This document shows, piece after piece, positions 46,510 through 56,821 of a stretch of 64,000 nucleotides of DNA (its first letter is position 1; every line of letters starts with the position of its first letter). A model generated the notes under the pieces. The model ran no database searches, had not been told where the DNA came from, and saw only the letters and a list, made by a program, of their open reading frames with translations. The DNA comes from an uncultured Arachnia sp. (GTDB taxonomy: Bacteria; Actinomycetota; Actinomycetes; Propionibacteriales; Propionibacteriaceae), in NCBI GenBank assembly GCA_947493995.1, contig CANLTJ010000005.1:124001-188000 (forward strand), given 5' to 3'. Made by a program: the position numbers and the translations under genes.

Positions 46510-46522
46510 TAGGGTGAAAGCC
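46510..46522 (+). promoter_or_regulatory. Leaderless-type -10 box before nfo
   Basis: TAGGGT (46510-46515) fits TANNNT and lies seven nt before the ATG at 46523; there is no convincing ribosome site. Confidence 0.45.
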
Positions 46523-47311
46523 ATGAGCAGCAGGCAGTTCGGAGCCCACGTCGGCCAGCAGGACCCGATCGCGGAAGCAGCGGCCCGCGGTGCGGACATC
46601 GTCCAGATTTTCCTCGGGGAGCCGCAGAGCTGGAAGAAGCCGCAGGCCCAGTACCTGGGGGGCGCCGAGGCATTGCGTGCAGCGGCTGAGGAGGCAGGAG
46701 TCGGGCTGTATGTTCATGCGCCCTACATCATCAACGTGGCCTCGACCAACAATCGGATCCGCATCCCGTCGCGCAAGCTTCTGCAGCAGACGGTGACCGA
46801 AGCGGCCGCCGTCGGGGCCCGGGGAGTCATCGTGCACGGCGGACACGTCACCGCCGACGACGAACCCGAGAAGGGCTACGACAACTGGCGCAAGGCCGTC
46901 GACGGTCTGAAACTGGAGGTTCCGATCCTCATCGAGAACACTGCCGGCGGCAACAACGCCATGGCGCGTCGCTTGGAGGCCATCCAAGGGGTTTGGGAGG
47001 CCATCTCATCCTCAGCCAACATCGATTCAGTCGGTTTCTGCCTGGACACCTGCCATGCCCATGCTGCCGGTCTGGATCTGAGCACCGTCGTGGCGGACAT
47101 CGAAGGGATCACCGGCAGGATCGATCTGATCCACTGCAATGACTCCCGCGACGCCGCCGGTTCGGGAGCCGACAGGCACACCGGACTCGGTAACGGACAC
47201 ATCAGCGTCAACGACATCGCGGCAATAGTCCGCGAGACATCGGCCCCAGTCATCCTGGAGACTCCCGGTGAGGGTCACGCCGCTGAGATCGAATGGCTGC
47301 GCTCACTGTGA
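46523..47311 (+). CDS. nfo: Endonuclease IV (AP endonuclease)
   Basis: A 262-residue TIM-barrel enzyme that cuts DNA at abasic sites. The metal-binding motifs are present in order: HAPYIINVAS, HGGHV, LIENTAGG, LDTCHAHAAG, HCNDS...GSGADRH and LETPGEG, giving the trinuclear zinc set. The start at 46523 is preferred (seven nt after a -10 box); the frame is open ten codons further. It acts after glycosylases, and the neighbouring YcaQ-like gene could supply its substrate. Confidence 0.94.
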   Translation: MSSRQFGAHVGQQDPIAEAAARGADIVQIFLGEPQSWKKPQAQYLGGAEALRAAAEEAGVGLYVHAPYIINVASTNNRIRIPSRKLLQQTVTEAAAVGARGVIVHGGHVTADDEPEKGYDNWRKAVDGLKLEVPILIENTAGGNNAMARRLEAIQGVWEAISSSANIDSVGFCLDTCHAHAAGLDLSTVVADIEGITGRIDLIHCNDSRDAAGSGADRHTGLGNGHISVNDIAAIVRETSAPVILETPGEGHAAEIEWLRSL

Positions 47312-47341
47312 TGTGAGACCGCAGTGGGGTTGGATGGGCCC

Positions 47342-48283
47342 ATGAAGGTACTGCTGCCCAACTCCATCACGTTGAATCCCGAGCTTCCCGACGGCGCTGT
47401 CGCGGTCACCTACGATGTCGACACCCCCATCCCCGACGAACATCTCGATGCTGAGGTACTTGTCGACTGGGAGGTCAGGCGGAAGAGGATGGCCGACGCC
47501 GCCGAACGCCTGTCCAACCTCAAGCTGGTCCAGACGCTTTCCGCTGGCGCCGACGGTGCTCTCAATGCCCCGTTCGACGAATCCGTGGCGATTTGCTCCG
47601 GCGTCGGACTCCACGACCACACGGTGACCGAACATGCCCTGGCCCTCACCATGACGCTTCTACGACGGCTGCCCGCATGTTTGCGGGCGCAACAGCGACA
47701 CGAGTGGGCGCATGAGTTGGGCGGTTCCCAGACGCTGCGTACCGACGAGCACATCACCACTTTGCTCGCAGCCCGCGTCCTGATCTGGGGGTTCGGTTCC
47801 ATCGGGCAGACCTTGGCACCGGTACTGCAGTCCTTGGGAGCAAAGGTCACTGGTGTGGCACGTTCACGAGGTGAGCGTTCGGGCTTCACTGTCGTCACCG
47901 AGGAGGATCTGCCGGACGAGCTTCCTCTCACCGATTTGCTGATACTGATCCTCCCGGATCTGCCCGCCACCAACAACGTGCTCAACGCCGAGCGGCTGGC
48001 ACTGCTGCCCGAGAGTGCACTCGTGGTGAACGTTGGGCGCGGAAGCACCGTCGATGAGGATGCGCTGCTCTCCGCCCTCAACAATGAGGGCATCGCTGGC
48101 GCCGCCCTGGATGTCACCAAGAAGGAGCCCCTTCCCGAGGACTCGCCACTGTGGGACGCTCCGAACCTCATCATCACTCCACACGCGGCGGGCGGCAGAC
48201 CCGTCGGCGCCGACAAACTCATCGCGGCCAACGTCGAAGCGCTGCTCAACGGAGGCGAACTTCGCAACCTCCTCAGCAGTTGA
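47342..48283 (+). CDS. D-2-hydroxyacid dehydrogenase family protein
   Basis: A 313-residue NAD-dependent dehydrogenase. The nucleotide motif is WGFGSIGQTLAPVLQSLGAKV; the family signature includes NVGRGSTVDEDALLSALN, and the catalytic His region is TPHAAGG. It reduces 2-oxo acids or oxidises D-2-hydroxy acids; the exact substrate (for example glyoxylate/hydroxypyruvate or phosphoglycerate) is not clear, and there is no ACT domain as in SerA. It lies 30 nt after nfo and may be co-transcribed with it. Confidence 0.9.
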   Translation: MKVLLPNSITLNPELPDGAVAVTYDVDTPIPDEHLDAEVLVDWEVRRKRMADAAERLSNLKLVQTLSAGADGALNAPFDESVAICSGVGLHDHTVTEHALALTMTLLRRLPACLRAQQRHEWAHELGGSQTLRTDEHITTLLAARVLIWGFGSIGQTLAPVLQSLGAKVTGVARSRGERSGFTVVTEEDLPDELPLTDLLILILPDLPATNNVLNAERLALLPESALVVNVGRGSTVDEDALLSALNNEGIAGAALDVTKKEPLPEDSPLWDAPNLIITPHAAGGRPVGADKLIAANVEALLNGGELRNLLSS

Positions 48284-48450
48284 CCGACCCGCACCCACGG
48301 ACAACGTCTGCCAACCGGGTCCCGACATGTCGCTGGCGCTCGCAATGAACCAGCGAATGGCCGGATAGCAGCTGATGAGTAGTTTTTCGGCTGAGGCCGC
48401 GGGTTACGTGAACATATCTGCTGGTCTGCCCCTCGAGATGTTCCCGGAAC

Positions 48451-49878
48451 TCAGATGTCCTCGTCGCTGGGCTTGCTCAAGCCGTTGGCGTGCAGCAAAT
48501 TGTCGACGGCGAGCACGCTGTCCAGCGTCGCCTCGTCCAGCAGTTCGCGCTCCAGCACGATCTCGCGGACGGTGCGCCCGGTTTTCGCTGCTTCCCGTCC
48601 CACGGCATCTCCGGCGGCATGACCGATGTAGTTGTTGAGGAACGTCACCACCGAGATGGAGTTGGTGACGTAGGCGAGACAGACTTCCCGGTTGGCGGTG
48701 ATGCCGTCGATGCACTTGAGACGCAGCGTTGCGCAGGCATTCTCCAGAAGCGAGATGGATTCGAAGAGTGCCTGCCCAATCACGGGCTCCATCGCATTGA
48801 GCTGCAGCTGACCGGCCTCCGCGCTCATCGTGACGCAGACGTCGTTGCCGATCACCTTGAAAGAGGCCTGGTTGACCACCTCGGGGATCACCGGATTCAC
48901 TTTGGCGGGCATGATGGATGAGCCGGCCTGTACCTCTGGCAGGTTGATCTCATTGAACCCGGCCCGCGGGCCCGAGGACAGCAACCGGAGATCGTTGCAG
49001 GTTTTGGACAGCTTCACCGCGAGCCGTTTGCACACCCCATGCGCGGTCACGTAGACGCCCGTGTCGCTCGTGGCCTCGATCAGGTCGGGCGCTGTTCCGC
49101 AGGGGCGTCCAGTGATGTCGGCCAAGTGGCGGATCACCACATCGGCGTAGCCGGGAGGCGTGTTCACTCCCGTACCGATGGCCGTGGCGCCCAGATTCAC
49201 CTCCAGCAGGTAGCCGCGGACGGTCTCGATGTGTCGCACCTCCTCCCCCAGCGTCACACCGAACGCGGTGAATTCCTGCCCCAGCGTCATGGGCACGGCG
49301 TCCTGCAGCTGGGTCCTGCCCATCGTCAGAATGTCGTTGAACTCCTCACCCTTGGCAAGCATTGCACCGACCAGCCGTTCCACCTCCTCGATCAAGTGCC
49401 CGAGCCTCGCGTCCAGGGCGAGTCGCAGGCCGGTGGGGTACGCGTCGTTGGTGGACTGGCTGCGATTGACGTGGTCGAGCGGGTCAACGACGTCATAACT
49501 GCCCTTCGCGCACCCGAGATGCTCCAGGGCGAGGTTGGCGAGCACCTCGTTGACGTTCATGTTGGTGGAGGTTCCGGCGCCGCCCTGGAACACGTCGATT
49601 GGAAACTGGTCGAGGCAACGGCCCCTGTCCAGGATCTGGTCGCAGGCCCAGACGATGGCGTTGATGACATCAGGATTCACGACACCGAGATCACCATTGG
49701 CGAGCGCCGCTGCCTTCTTCACCTGCACCAGTCCACGAATCAGATCCGGCATGTCGTTCAGCGTCTGAGAACTGAACCGGAAGTTCTCCAGGGCCCTCAA
49801 CGTGTGGATTCCGAAGAAGGCATCGGCTGGCACCTCTCGGTCACCCAGCAGGTCCGTTTCGACTCTCGTCCTCGTCAC
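48451..49878 (-). CDS. aspA: Aspartate ammonia-lyase
   Basis: A 475-residue class II fumarase/aspartase-family enzyme. The signature [11 protein letters not shown] is intact and surrounds the SS-loop serine. The N-terminal part [30 protein letters not shown] fits aspartases rather than fumarases. It converts aspartate to fumarate and ammonia, feeding fumarate into anaerobic respiration or the reductive route to succinate and propionate. GTG at 49878 has AAGGAG six bases upstream; the longer upstream frame is not needed. It is divergent from pta. Confidence 0.93.
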   Translation of the reverse strand: MTRTRVETDLLGDREVPADAFFGIHTLRALENFRFSSQTLNDMPDLIRGLVQVKKAAALANGDLGVVNPDVINAIVWACDQILDRGRCLDQFPIDVFQGGAGTSTNMNVNEVLANLALEHLGCAKGSYDVVDPLDHVNRSQSTNDAYPTGLRLALDARLGHLIEEVERLVGAMLAKGEEFNDILTMGRTQLQDAVPMTLGQEFTAFGVTLGEEVRHIETVRGYLLEVNLGATAIGTGVNTPPGYADVVIRHLADITGRPCGTAPDLIEATSDTGVYVTAHGVCKRLAVKLSKTCNDLRLLSSGPRAGFNEINLPEVQAGSSIMPAKVNPVIPEVVNQASFKVIGNDVCVTMSAEAGQLQLNAMEPVIGQALFESISLLENACATLRLKCIDGITANREVCLAYVTNSISVVTFLNNYIGHAAGDAVGREAAKTGRTVREIVLERELLDEATLDSVLAVDNLLHANGLSKPSDEDI

Positions 49879-49962
49879 TGAGGCTCCTTCGACGTTGGTG
49901 TGGCTCTCACCGTAGCCAACACTTTTGGCAACCGGGGAGCCACGTGCACAATCGACTGGCGC

Positions 49963-49975
49963 TAGGGTGGGTCCC
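49963..49975 (+). promoter_or_regulatory. Leaderless-type -10 box before pta
   Basis: TAGGGT (49963-49968) fits TANNNT and ends seven nt before the GTG at 49976. No ribosome site is present. The same box sequence and spacing occur before nfo. Confidence 0.5.
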
Positions 49976-52036
49976 GTGACTCGCAGCGTATTCATTGCCT
50001 CGTCAGAGCCTCAGGTCAGTAAGAGTGTGATCGCCCTGGGCGTCGTCGAACTCCTGCACCGCCAGGTTCGCAATGTCGGCGTCTTCCGTCCGCTCGTGGC
50101 CTCGACCACCTCCGACGCCGTCGCCTCGGCCCTGCTGAACCTGAAGACCATGCGGAAGCAGACGTTCGAGGATGCAGTCGGCGTCACGCACGAGGAATTC
50201 GCCGAGGATCCTGCGGGCTCCATAGACCGGATCGTGGCGAAGTACACCACCCTCGCTGCCCGTTGCGACGCCGTCGTCGTCGTGGGTTCCGACTACAGCG
50301 GCGACTACTCCAGCACCGAACTGGACCACAACGCCGTGATCGCAGCGAACCTCAACACACCCGTCATCTACGTGTGCGGGGCGACCAATCGCACACCGGA
50401 GCAGGTGCGGGGAATCGTCGAGGAGACCATCGAGTCCTTCGAGGAACGCCACAACACCGTCGTGGGCGTGGCAGTCACCCGTGTCAATCCCGACGATGTG
50501 GAAGCCATGCGCGACGCGGTGGCCCACGTGCGCGATGCCACCTTCATCCTGCCCAACGATCCGATTTTGGGCGCCCCGTTGGTGCGCATGCAATGGGATG
50601 CCATCGGTGCCACACAATGGTTGGGCAACCCTGCGTTCCTGAACAAGGAGGCTGTTCACACCATCGTGGCGGCCATGACGTTGCCGAACCTGCTGGCGCG
50701 GCTCACCCCCGAGAGCACAGTGATCATGCCCTCGGACCGTCTGGATCTGCTTCCCGGTCTGCTGATGGCCCACGCCTCCCCCACCTTCGGCCCCCTCGCG
50801 TCGATCATCCTGACCGGCGGATTCGAGATCCCCCAGTCCGTGCACGAGTTGCTCGACGGCATCGACGTGGATCTGCCCATCGCCCTGACTGACAAGGACA
50901 CGTTCGCCACGGCCGCCAGGATTCAACGCGTCAAGGGCGTCTCCACCGCGACGTCCCGGAAGACGGATGTGTCGCGGCTCCTGTTCGGCGCCCATGTGGA
51001 TGAGGACGAGATTCTCCGGGCAATCGACCTGCCGCGCTCCGAGATTCGGACACCCACCATGTTCGAACACCAGCTGATGCAGCTCGCCCGCTCCAGCAGG
51101 AAGCGCATTGTGCTGCCCGAGGGCACCGATGATCGTGTCCTGACCGCGGCAGCCATCGTGCTGCAGCGCAAGGTGGCTGATCTCATCATTCTCGGCGAGC
51201 CCTCCGTCATCAGCAGGCGCGCTTCCGAACTCGGCATCAACCTGCGCGGCGCCGAAGTGGTCAACCCTCGCGATGCCGACATGCTCGACCGGTTCGCCGC
51301 CGAGTATGCCGAGCTGCGCTCCCACAAGGGCATCACCATCGAACAGGCACGCAAGCAGTTCGAGGACCCGTCCTACGTCGGCACGATGATGGTGCATCTC
51401 GGGATGGCCGACGGCATGGTCTCCGGCGCCATCAACACCACCGCGAACACCATCCGCCCCTCCCTGGAGTTCATCAAGACCAAACCCGGCGTGAGCGTCG
51501 TCTCGGGCTCATTCCTGATGGCGATGAGCAACCGGGTCGTGGTCTACGCCGACTGCGCCGTCAATCCGGACCCCACACCGGAACAGCTCGCCGACATCGC
51601 CATCTCCTCGGCAGAAACGGCCCGGGCCTTCGACATCGACCCACGCGTGGCCATGCTGAGCTACTCCACCGGCAGCTCCGGCAGCGGCGCCGATGTGGAA
51701 AAGGTCCGCGAGGCCACACGACTGGTGCGGGAGAGGGAGCCAGAGCTGAAGGTGGAGGGCCCCATCCAGTTCGACGCCGCCGTCGACGCCGCCGTCGCCG
51801 CGAAGAAGATGCCGGACTCGCAGGTAGCCGGACAGGCGTCGGTGTTCATCTTCCCGGACCTCAACACGGGCAACAACACCTACAAGGCGGTGCAGCGCAC
51901 CTCGGGCGCGGTCGCCGTCGGCCCGATCCTGCAAGGCCTGAAAAAGCCGGTCAACGATCTCTCCCGCGGCGCGCTGGTGGATGACATCGTCTCCACCATC
52001 ACCATCACCGCCATCCAGGCGCAGAAGAACACCTGA
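49976..52036 (+). CDS. pta: Phosphate acetyltransferase
   Basis: A 686-residue long-form Pta. The N-terminal part ([19 protein letters not shown]) is a P-loop-like/BioD-like domain, a DRTGG-type regulatory domain follows, and the C-terminal catalytic domain from about residue 360 includes [34 protein letters not shown] and [10 protein letters not shown]. It converts acetyl-CoA and phosphate to acetyl phosphate. GTG at 49976 is chosen from the -10 box and the conserved N terminus. It is followed 38 nt later by ackA. Confidence 0.96.
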   Translation: MTRSVFIASSEPQVSKSVIALGVVELLHRQVRNVGVFRPLVASTTSDAVASALLNLKTMRKQTFEDAVGVTHEEFAEDPAGSIDRIVAKYTTLAARCDAVVVVGSDYSGDYSSTELDHNAVIAANLNTPVIYVCGATNRTPEQVRGIVEETIESFEERHNTVVGVAVTRVNPDDVEAMRDAVAHVRDATFILPNDPILGAPLVRMQWDAIGATQWLGNPAFLNKEAVHTIVAAMTLPNLLARLTPESTVIMPSDRLDLLPGLLMAHASPTFGPLASIILTGGFEIPQSVHELLDGIDVDLPIALTDKDTFATAARIQRVKGVSTATSRKTDVSRLLFGAHVDEDEILRAIDLPRSEIRTPTMFEHQLMQLARSSRKRIVLPEGTDDRVLTAAAIVLQRKVADLIILGEPSVISRRASELGINLRGAEVVNPRDADMLDRFAAEYAELRSHKGITIEQARKQFEDPSYVGTMMVHLGMADGMVSGAINTTANTIRPSLEFIKTKPGVSVVSGSFLMAMSNRVVVYADCAVNPDPTPEQLADIAISSAETARAFDIDPRVAMLSYSTGSSGSGADVEKVREATRLVREREPELKVEGPIQFDAAVDAAVAAKKMPDSQVAGQASVFIFPDLNTGNNTYKAVQRTSGAVAVGPILQGLKKPVNDLSRGALVDDIVSTITITAIQAQKNT

Positions 52037-52074
52037 GCCCCGTACACCCCGATAGCCACAGGAAGGCACTGCAC

Positions 52075-53259
52075 GTGTCCCAGCCCATCCTCCTCCTGAA
52101 CTGCGGTTCGTCCTCGATCAAGTACCAGCTCCTGCAGACCGACACCGAAGAGCCTTCGGCCGTGGGAATCGTGCAACGCATCGGGCAGCCCGGCAGCACT
52201 TTGGAGCATGAGGTGGGCAGCGAGGAATTCCGGCTGGAACAGGACTTCAGCGACCACACCGCAGCCGTCGCCGCCGTGGTGAAGATGTTCGAGGCCCACG
52301 GACCCAGCCTCGAGGGCGTGATCGCGGTTGGACACCGGACAGTCCACGGGGGCTCCACCTTCCAGGAATCAGTGCGCATCGACGACGGCGTGATCGCGGC
52401 CCTCAACGAGCTCTCCGACCTCGCCCCCCTCCACAACCCGCCGGCCATCGCTGGGATCGAGGCGGCGATGCGTGTCCTGCCCGACGTACCGCACGTCGCC
52501 ATCTTCGACACCGCCTTCTTCTCCACCCTTCCCGCAGCGGCGTACACCTACGCCCTGGATCGCGATGTCATGACCGAACACGGAATCCGCAAGTACGGCT
52601 TCCACGGCACTTCGCACCAGTACGTCTCCCAGCAGGCGGCCGTGTTCCTGGATCGTCCGTTGGAGGAGCTGAAGACCATCGTCTGCCACCTCGGCAATGG
52701 TGCCTCCATCTCCGCCGTCGACGGGGGAGTTGCCGTCGACACCTCCATGGGGCTCACGCCGCTGGCAGGACTCGTGATGGGAACCCGCTCCGGCGACGTC
52801 GACCCGGGCCTCCACAAGTTCCTCGGCAGCAAGGGCATGGCGCTGGCCGAGATCGACACGCTGCTCAACAAGAAGTCCGGCATGGCAGGGCTGTGCGGCT
52901 ACACCGACATGCGAGACGTCGCGGCGCAGATCGCCGAGGGCAACAAGGACGCAGAATTGGCCCTTGACGTCTACGTGCACCGCCTCGTCAGCTACATCGG
53001 CTCCTACATCGCTGTGCTCGGCGGCGTCGATGCCCTGTGCTTCACGGCAGGTGTGGGTGAGAACGCGTCACACGTGCGCCGACCGGTCATCGAGCGCCTC
53101 AAAGGCATGGGCTTCGAACTCGACGTGGACGCCAACGAGCAGCGCTCCAAGGAACCGCGGGAGATCTCGACGGCCGACTCCAAGGTCCGCGTCCTGGTGA
53201 TTCCGACCAATGAGGAACTCGCCATGGCGCGCGAAACTCTGAAGGTCATCAACCCCTGA
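52075..53259 (+). CDS. ackA: Acetate kinase
   Basis: The 394-residue kinase converts acetyl phosphate and ADP to acetate and ATP, completing substrate-level phosphorylation with Pta. The ATP-site motifs ILLLNCGSSSIKYQL at the N terminus and GHRTVHGG near residue 85 are intact, as are GFHGTSHQYVS and HLGNGASISAV. It starts with GTG at 52075, preceded by AGGAAGG. It converges on ilvD with only 39 bp between, where I see no hairpin. Confidence 0.97.
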   Translation: MSQPILLLNCGSSSIKYQLLQTDTEEPSAVGIVQRIGQPGSTLEHEVGSEEFRLEQDFSDHTAAVAAVVKMFEAHGPSLEGVIAVGHRTVHGGSTFQESVRIDDGVIAALNELSDLAPLHNPPAIAGIEAAMRVLPDVPHVAIFDTAFFSTLPAAAYTYALDRDVMTEHGIRKYGFHGTSHQYVSQQAAVFLDRPLEELKTIVCHLGNGASISAVDGGVAVDTSMGLTPLAGLVMGTRSGDVDPGLHKFLGSKGMALAEIDTLLNKKSGMAGLCGYTDMRDVAAQIAEGNKDAELALDVYVHRLVSYIGSYIAVLGGVDALCFTAGVGENASHVRRPVIERLKGMGFELDVDANEQRSKEPREISTADSKVRVLVIPTNEELAMARETLKVINP

Positions 53260-53298
53260 CGCGAGACCCTCATCCACCACGTCCTTCGCACGTACTGC

Positions 53299-55008
53299 CT
53301 ACTCCAGGATCGCTCCGCGAGAGGCTGACTGGACCAGCTTGGTGTACTTGCCCAGCACGCCCTTGGTGAACTTCGGCGGCAGCGACACCCAATCGACCTG
53401 CCGACGGGTCAGTTCGTCCTGCTCCACGAGGACATCGAGGGTGCCGGCCGCGACGTCGAGGCGGATCCTGTCGCCGTCGCGAACATAGGCAATCGGCCCA
53501 CCGTCAGCGGCCTCCGGCGCCACGTGTCCGACGCACAGGCCGGTGGTGCCGCCGGAGAAGCGTCCATCGGTCAGCAGCAGGACGTCCTTGCCAAGTCCGG
53601 CGCCCTTGATGGCTCCCGTGATGGCCAGCATCTCGCGCATGCCCGGCCCACCCTTGGGGCCCTCGTAACGGATGACGACGACGTCGCCGTGGTCGATCGT
53701 GCCGTCCTCGAGTGCGTCCATGGCGGCACGTTCACGGTCGAAGACGCGGGCTGTGCCCTCGAACACGTCCTCCTCGAATCCTGCCGACTTCACGACGGCG
53801 CCATCCGGGGCCAGCGACCCTCCCAGGATGGTGACACCACCAGTGGGTGCGATCGGAGCCCTCATACTGCGCAGCACCTTCCCGTCGGGCGAGGGCGGGT
53901 CCAGCACTTCAAGATTCTCGGCCACGGTTCTGCCCGTGACGGTCAGGCAGTCGCCGTCCAGCAGCCCTGCCTCCAGCAGGTCCTTCATCACCACCTGGAT
54001 TCCGCCTGCCCGGTCCACGTCGTTCATGACATAGCGGCCAAACGGCTTGAGGTCGGCGACGTGCGGCACCTTGGCGCCGATGCGAGCGAAGTCCTTGAGG
54101 CTGAGATCGACGTCGGCCTCATGCGCGATCGCCAGCAGGTGCAGCACCGCGTTGGTGGAACCACCGAAGGCCTGCACCACCGCGATGGCGTTCTCAAACG
54201 CCGCCTTGGTCATGACGTCGCGCGCGGTGATGCCCTGACGCAGCATCTCCACCACCGCCTCGCCCGCACGCCGCGCCATCTCGTCGCGCCGGCGGTCAGC
54301 AGAGGGGGGCGACGCCGACCCGGGGATGGACATGCCGATCGCCTCCGCAACGGACGCCATCGTGTTGGCGGTGTAGTACCCGCCGCAGGCACCTTCCCCC
54401 GGGCAGATGGCCCGCTCGATGCGACCCACGTCGTCGCGGCTCATCAACCCGCGAGCGCAGGCACCCACCGCCTCGAAGGCGTCGATGAGCGTGACGTCCT
54501 TCTCGACGCCGTCGGACAGCTTCACCCGTCCCGGCATGATGGTGCCCGCATAGATGAACACACTCGCCAGGTCCAGCCTTGCGGCTGCCATCAGCATGCC
54601 CGGCAGCGACTTGTCGCAACCAGCCAGCAGGACCGAACCGTCGAGGCGTTCGGCCATCATGACGGTCTCCACCGAGTCGGCGATGACGTCGCGGGAGACG
54701 AGCGAGAAGTGCATGCCCTCATGGCCCATGGAGATGCCGTCGGACACGGATATCGTGCCGAACTCCAGCGGGTAACCGCCCCCGGCGTGCACGCCCTCCT
54801 TGGCGGCCTGCGCGAGGCGGTCCAGCGAGAGGTTGCACGGCGTGATCTCGTTCCACGAGCTGGCCACACCGATCTGCGGTTTCGCGAAGTCCGCGTCGCC
54901 CATACCCACGGCGCGCAGCATGCCGCGGGAAGCGGTCGCCTCCAGGCCGTCGGTGACCGTGCGGCTGCGGGGCTTGATGTCTCGCTGGGTGGAGGTGTCG
55001 TTGCTCAT
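53299..55008 (-). CDS. ilvD: Dihydroxy-acid dehydratase
   Basis: A 569-residue iron-sulfur enzyme of branched-chain amino-acid synthesis, making 2-oxoisovalerate and 2-oxo-3-methylvalerate. The cluster and active-site motifs are [45 protein letters not shown] and [10 protein letters not shown]. The start at 55008 is preceded by TAGAAT six nt upstream (55015-55020), suggesting a leaderless transcript. No other ilv genes are in the window. Confidence 0.96.
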   Translation of the reverse strand: MSNDTSTQRDIKPRSRTVTDGLEATASRGMLRAVGMGDADFAKPQIGVASSWNEITPCNLSLDRLAQAAKEGVHAGGGYPLEFGTISVSDGISMGHEGMHFSLVSRDVIADSVETVMMAERLDGSVLLAGCDKSLPGMLMAAARLDLASVFIYAGTIMPGRVKLSDGVEKDVTLIDAFEAVGACARGLMSRDDVGRIERAICPGEGACGGYYTANTMASVAEAIGMSIPGSASPPSADRRRDEMARRAGEAVVEMLRQGITARDVMTKAAFENAIAVVQAFGGSTNAVLHLLAIAHEADVDLSLKDFARIGAKVPHVADLKPFGRYVMNDVDRAGGIQVVMKDLLEAGLLDGDCLTVTGRTVAENLEVLDPPSPDGKVLRSMRAPIAPTGGVTILGGSLAPDGAVVKSAGFEEDVFEGTARVFDRERAAMDALEDGTIDHGDVVVIRYEGPKGGPGMREMLAITGAIKGAGLGKDVLLLTDGRFSGGTTGLCVGHVAPEAADGGPIAYVRDGDRIRLDVAAGTLDVLVEQDELTRRQVDWVSLPPKFTKGVLGKYTKLVQSASRGAILE

Positions 55009-55020
55009 GCCCAGATTCTA
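55009..55020 (-). promoter_or_regulatory. Leaderless-type -10 box before ilvD
   Basis: On the minus strand TAGAAT (55015-55020) fits TANNNT, one base from TATAAT, and ends six nt before the ilvD ATG. There is no ribosome site. Confidence 0.45.
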
Positions 55021-55181
55021 GGTGCCACCAGCTGGACCAACTACACGGGTCCAGCGGAAGCTTCTCCCGCCTCTGATCGAAGTTGTGGCAATCCCACAAT
55101 GCCGATGCCGCTCCACTGTTGGTTTGCGACCGTCGCCACTCCAGCCTCCCGCATCAGCTTCCACACCTTCACCGGGCGGGA

Positions 55182-55193
55182 TACCGTAGGCAC
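55182..55193 (+). promoter_or_regulatory. Leaderless-type -10 box before the SDR/PlsC/ADPS operon
   Basis: TACCGT (55182-55187) fits TANNNT and ends six nt before the ATG at 55194; no ribosome site is visible. Confidence 0.4.
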
Positions 55194-55970
55194 ATGGCCA
55201 CAGCTTTGATCACCGGCGGCACGTCCGGCATTGGACTCGAGTTCGCACGGGAACTGGCCAGTCGCGGCACTGACCTCGTGCTCGTCGCGCGCGACGCGCA
55301 GCGGCTCTCGGAGGTTTCCGGGGAACTGGAGTCCGTTCACCGCGTGAAGGTGGAGCCGTTCCCGGCGGATCTTTCAGACCGCGCCGAGATGGAGCGCGTC
55401 GCGAAACGGATCGAGTCCGATGACTCCCCCATCGACATGCTCGTCAACAACGCCGGCTTCGGGCTGCACTCCACCCTGCTGGATCCCGACGACATCGACA
55501 CCCACGCCAAGGCGCTCGACGTCATGTGCCTGACTCTGCTGGTACTCGGCGGTGCTGCCGGCCGCACGATGCGCGCCCGGGGCCGGGGCCAGATCATCAA
55601 CGTCGCATCCTCCTCCGCCACCATCTTCACCGGGAACTACTCAGCAGTAAAAGCGTGGGCGCGCACGTACTCCACCAGCCTCGCTCTCGAACTCCGCGGC
55701 ACCGGCGTGACCGTCACGGCACTGTTGCCGGGCTGGGTCCGCACGGAGTTCCACGAGCGCGCAGGCATCACGGCCACGAACCTCCCCGACATCGTATGGA
55801 TCGACTCCGACGTCCTCGTGCGCGATTGCCTCGACGACGTGGACAAGGGCAAACTGGAGTCGGTTCCCACGCTCAAGTGGAAGGCCGCCATGCTGCTGGC
55901 CGACCACGGACCGAAATGGTTCGTGCGGTGGTTCTCCGTCCAACTCACCAACAGTCGCAAGAAGCGCTGA
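55194..55970 (+). CDS. Short-chain dehydrogenase, possible acyl/alkyl-DHAP reductase
   Basis: A 258-residue classical SDR. The cofactor motif is TGGTSGIGLEF, NNAGFG follows, and the catalytic Ser/Tyr-x3-Lys is in SSSATIFTGNYSAVKAW. The C-terminal 60 residues are hydrophobic and basic, fitting membrane association. It heads a three-gene operon with a PlsC acyltransferase and an alkyl-DHAP-synthase-like enzyme. In eukaryotes an SDR reduces acyl- or alkyl-DHAP in ether-lipid synthesis; by context this is the proposed role here, but the SDR family is too broad to prove it. Confidence 0.8.
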   Translation: MATALITGGTSGIGLEFARELASRGTDLVLVARDAQRLSEVSGELESVHRVKVEPFPADLSDRAEMERVAKRIESDDSPIDMLVNNAGFGLHSTLLDPDDIDTHAKALDVMCLTLLVLGGAAGRTMRARGRGQIINVASSSATIFTGNYSAVKAWARTYSTSLALELRGTGVTVTALLPGWVRTEFHERAGITATNLPDIVWIDSDVLVRDCLDDVDKGKLESVPTLKWKAAMLLADHGPKWFVRWFSVQLTNSRKKR

Positions 55971-55984
55971 GGAACCCACACATC

Positions 55985-56821
55985 GTGGCACGAGACAGGG
56001 GTCTGGACAGGGACGAGCGCGAGCGTTACACCTCGAAAGTGGGCGCGACAACGCGCCAGGCTGCCCAGATGCTCCTGCTGAAGCCCTACCTGTGGCGGCT
56101 GTTGCGCGTCCACGTGCACGGGGCTGCCAACGTGGACACGCTCGAAGCACCCTTCGTGGTCTTCTCCAACCACGCGTCGCATCTCGACGCGCCACTCGTT
56201 CTGGGCGCGCTGCCCCACCGCCTGTCGCGATACATCGCCACCGGCGCCGCCGCGGACACCTTCTACGACAAGTGGTGGAAGACCGGACCCATGTCGCTGT
56301 TCTTCAACAGTTTTCCCGTGGACCGCGGCAAGGACAGGGGCGATAACAAGGCCAACAGGCGCAGTCAGAAGCGCGGCATGTCCGCGTCTCTGCTGGCTGA
56401 TGGCGTCCCACTCCTGATCTTCCCCGAGGGCACCCGTTCACGGACAGGCGCGATGGGGCCGTTCAAACCCGGTGTTGCTGCCCTGTGCATTTCCCGCGGC
56501 GTGCCAGCGCTACCCATTGCCCTGGTGGGCGCCTATGCCGCGTGGCCGTCGCAGCAGAAGCACCTGCCCCGCGGGCGTCCTGAGGTGCATGTGGTGATTG
56601 GACGACCCATGTATCCGCTGCCCGGAGAGATTGCCCACGAGTTCAGCGAACGGATGCGCCGCCAGGTGCTGGAACTGCACGACACCACCGCTCGCGCCTA
56701 CGGCGCCAAGACCCTGGCCGAATACGCCCGAGTCGTGGCGATCGAGAAGTCCACGAAGAACCAGATCACCGCTCTGGCCGACGATGCCAGGCAACGAGCG
56801 AACAAGCAGGAGGATCGATGA
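55985..56821 (+). CDS. PlsC-family 1-acylglycerol-3-phosphate / DHAP acyltransferase
   Basis: A 278-residue membrane-associated acyltransferase. The catalytic H-x4-D is NHASHLD (His63, Asp68) and the substrate-binding motif is FPEGTRS with Glu148. Such enzymes transfer acyl chains to lysophosphatidate or, in related cases, DHAP. It starts with GTG at 55985, 14 nt after the SDR stop, with AGGAA upstream, and overlaps the next gene by four bases (ATGA). Its place between the SDR and the alkyl-DHAP-synthase-like gene suggests it supplies acyl-DHAP or completes the glycerolipid. Confidence 0.88.
   Translation: MARDRGLDRDERERYTSKVGATTRQAAQMLLLKPYLWRLLRVHVHGAANVDTLEAPFVVFSNHASHLDAPLVLGALPHRLSRYIATGAAADTFYDKWWKTGPMSLFFNSFPVDRGKDRGDNKANRRSQKRGMSASLLADGVPLLIFPEGTRSRTGAMGPFKPGVAALCISRGVPALPIALVGAYAAWPSQQKHLPRGRPEVHVVIGRPMYPLPGEIAHEFSERMRRQVLELHDTTARAYGAKTLAEYARVVAIEKSTKNQITALADDARQRANKQEDR

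Noticed and set aside
50003..51397. 464-codon frame on the minus strand
   Set aside because: Antisense to pta; no start signal, and Pta is intact throughout.
53524..55209. 561-codon frame on the plus strand
   Set aside because: Antisense to ilvD, whose motifs are complete; the translation is His/Arg-rich without motifs.
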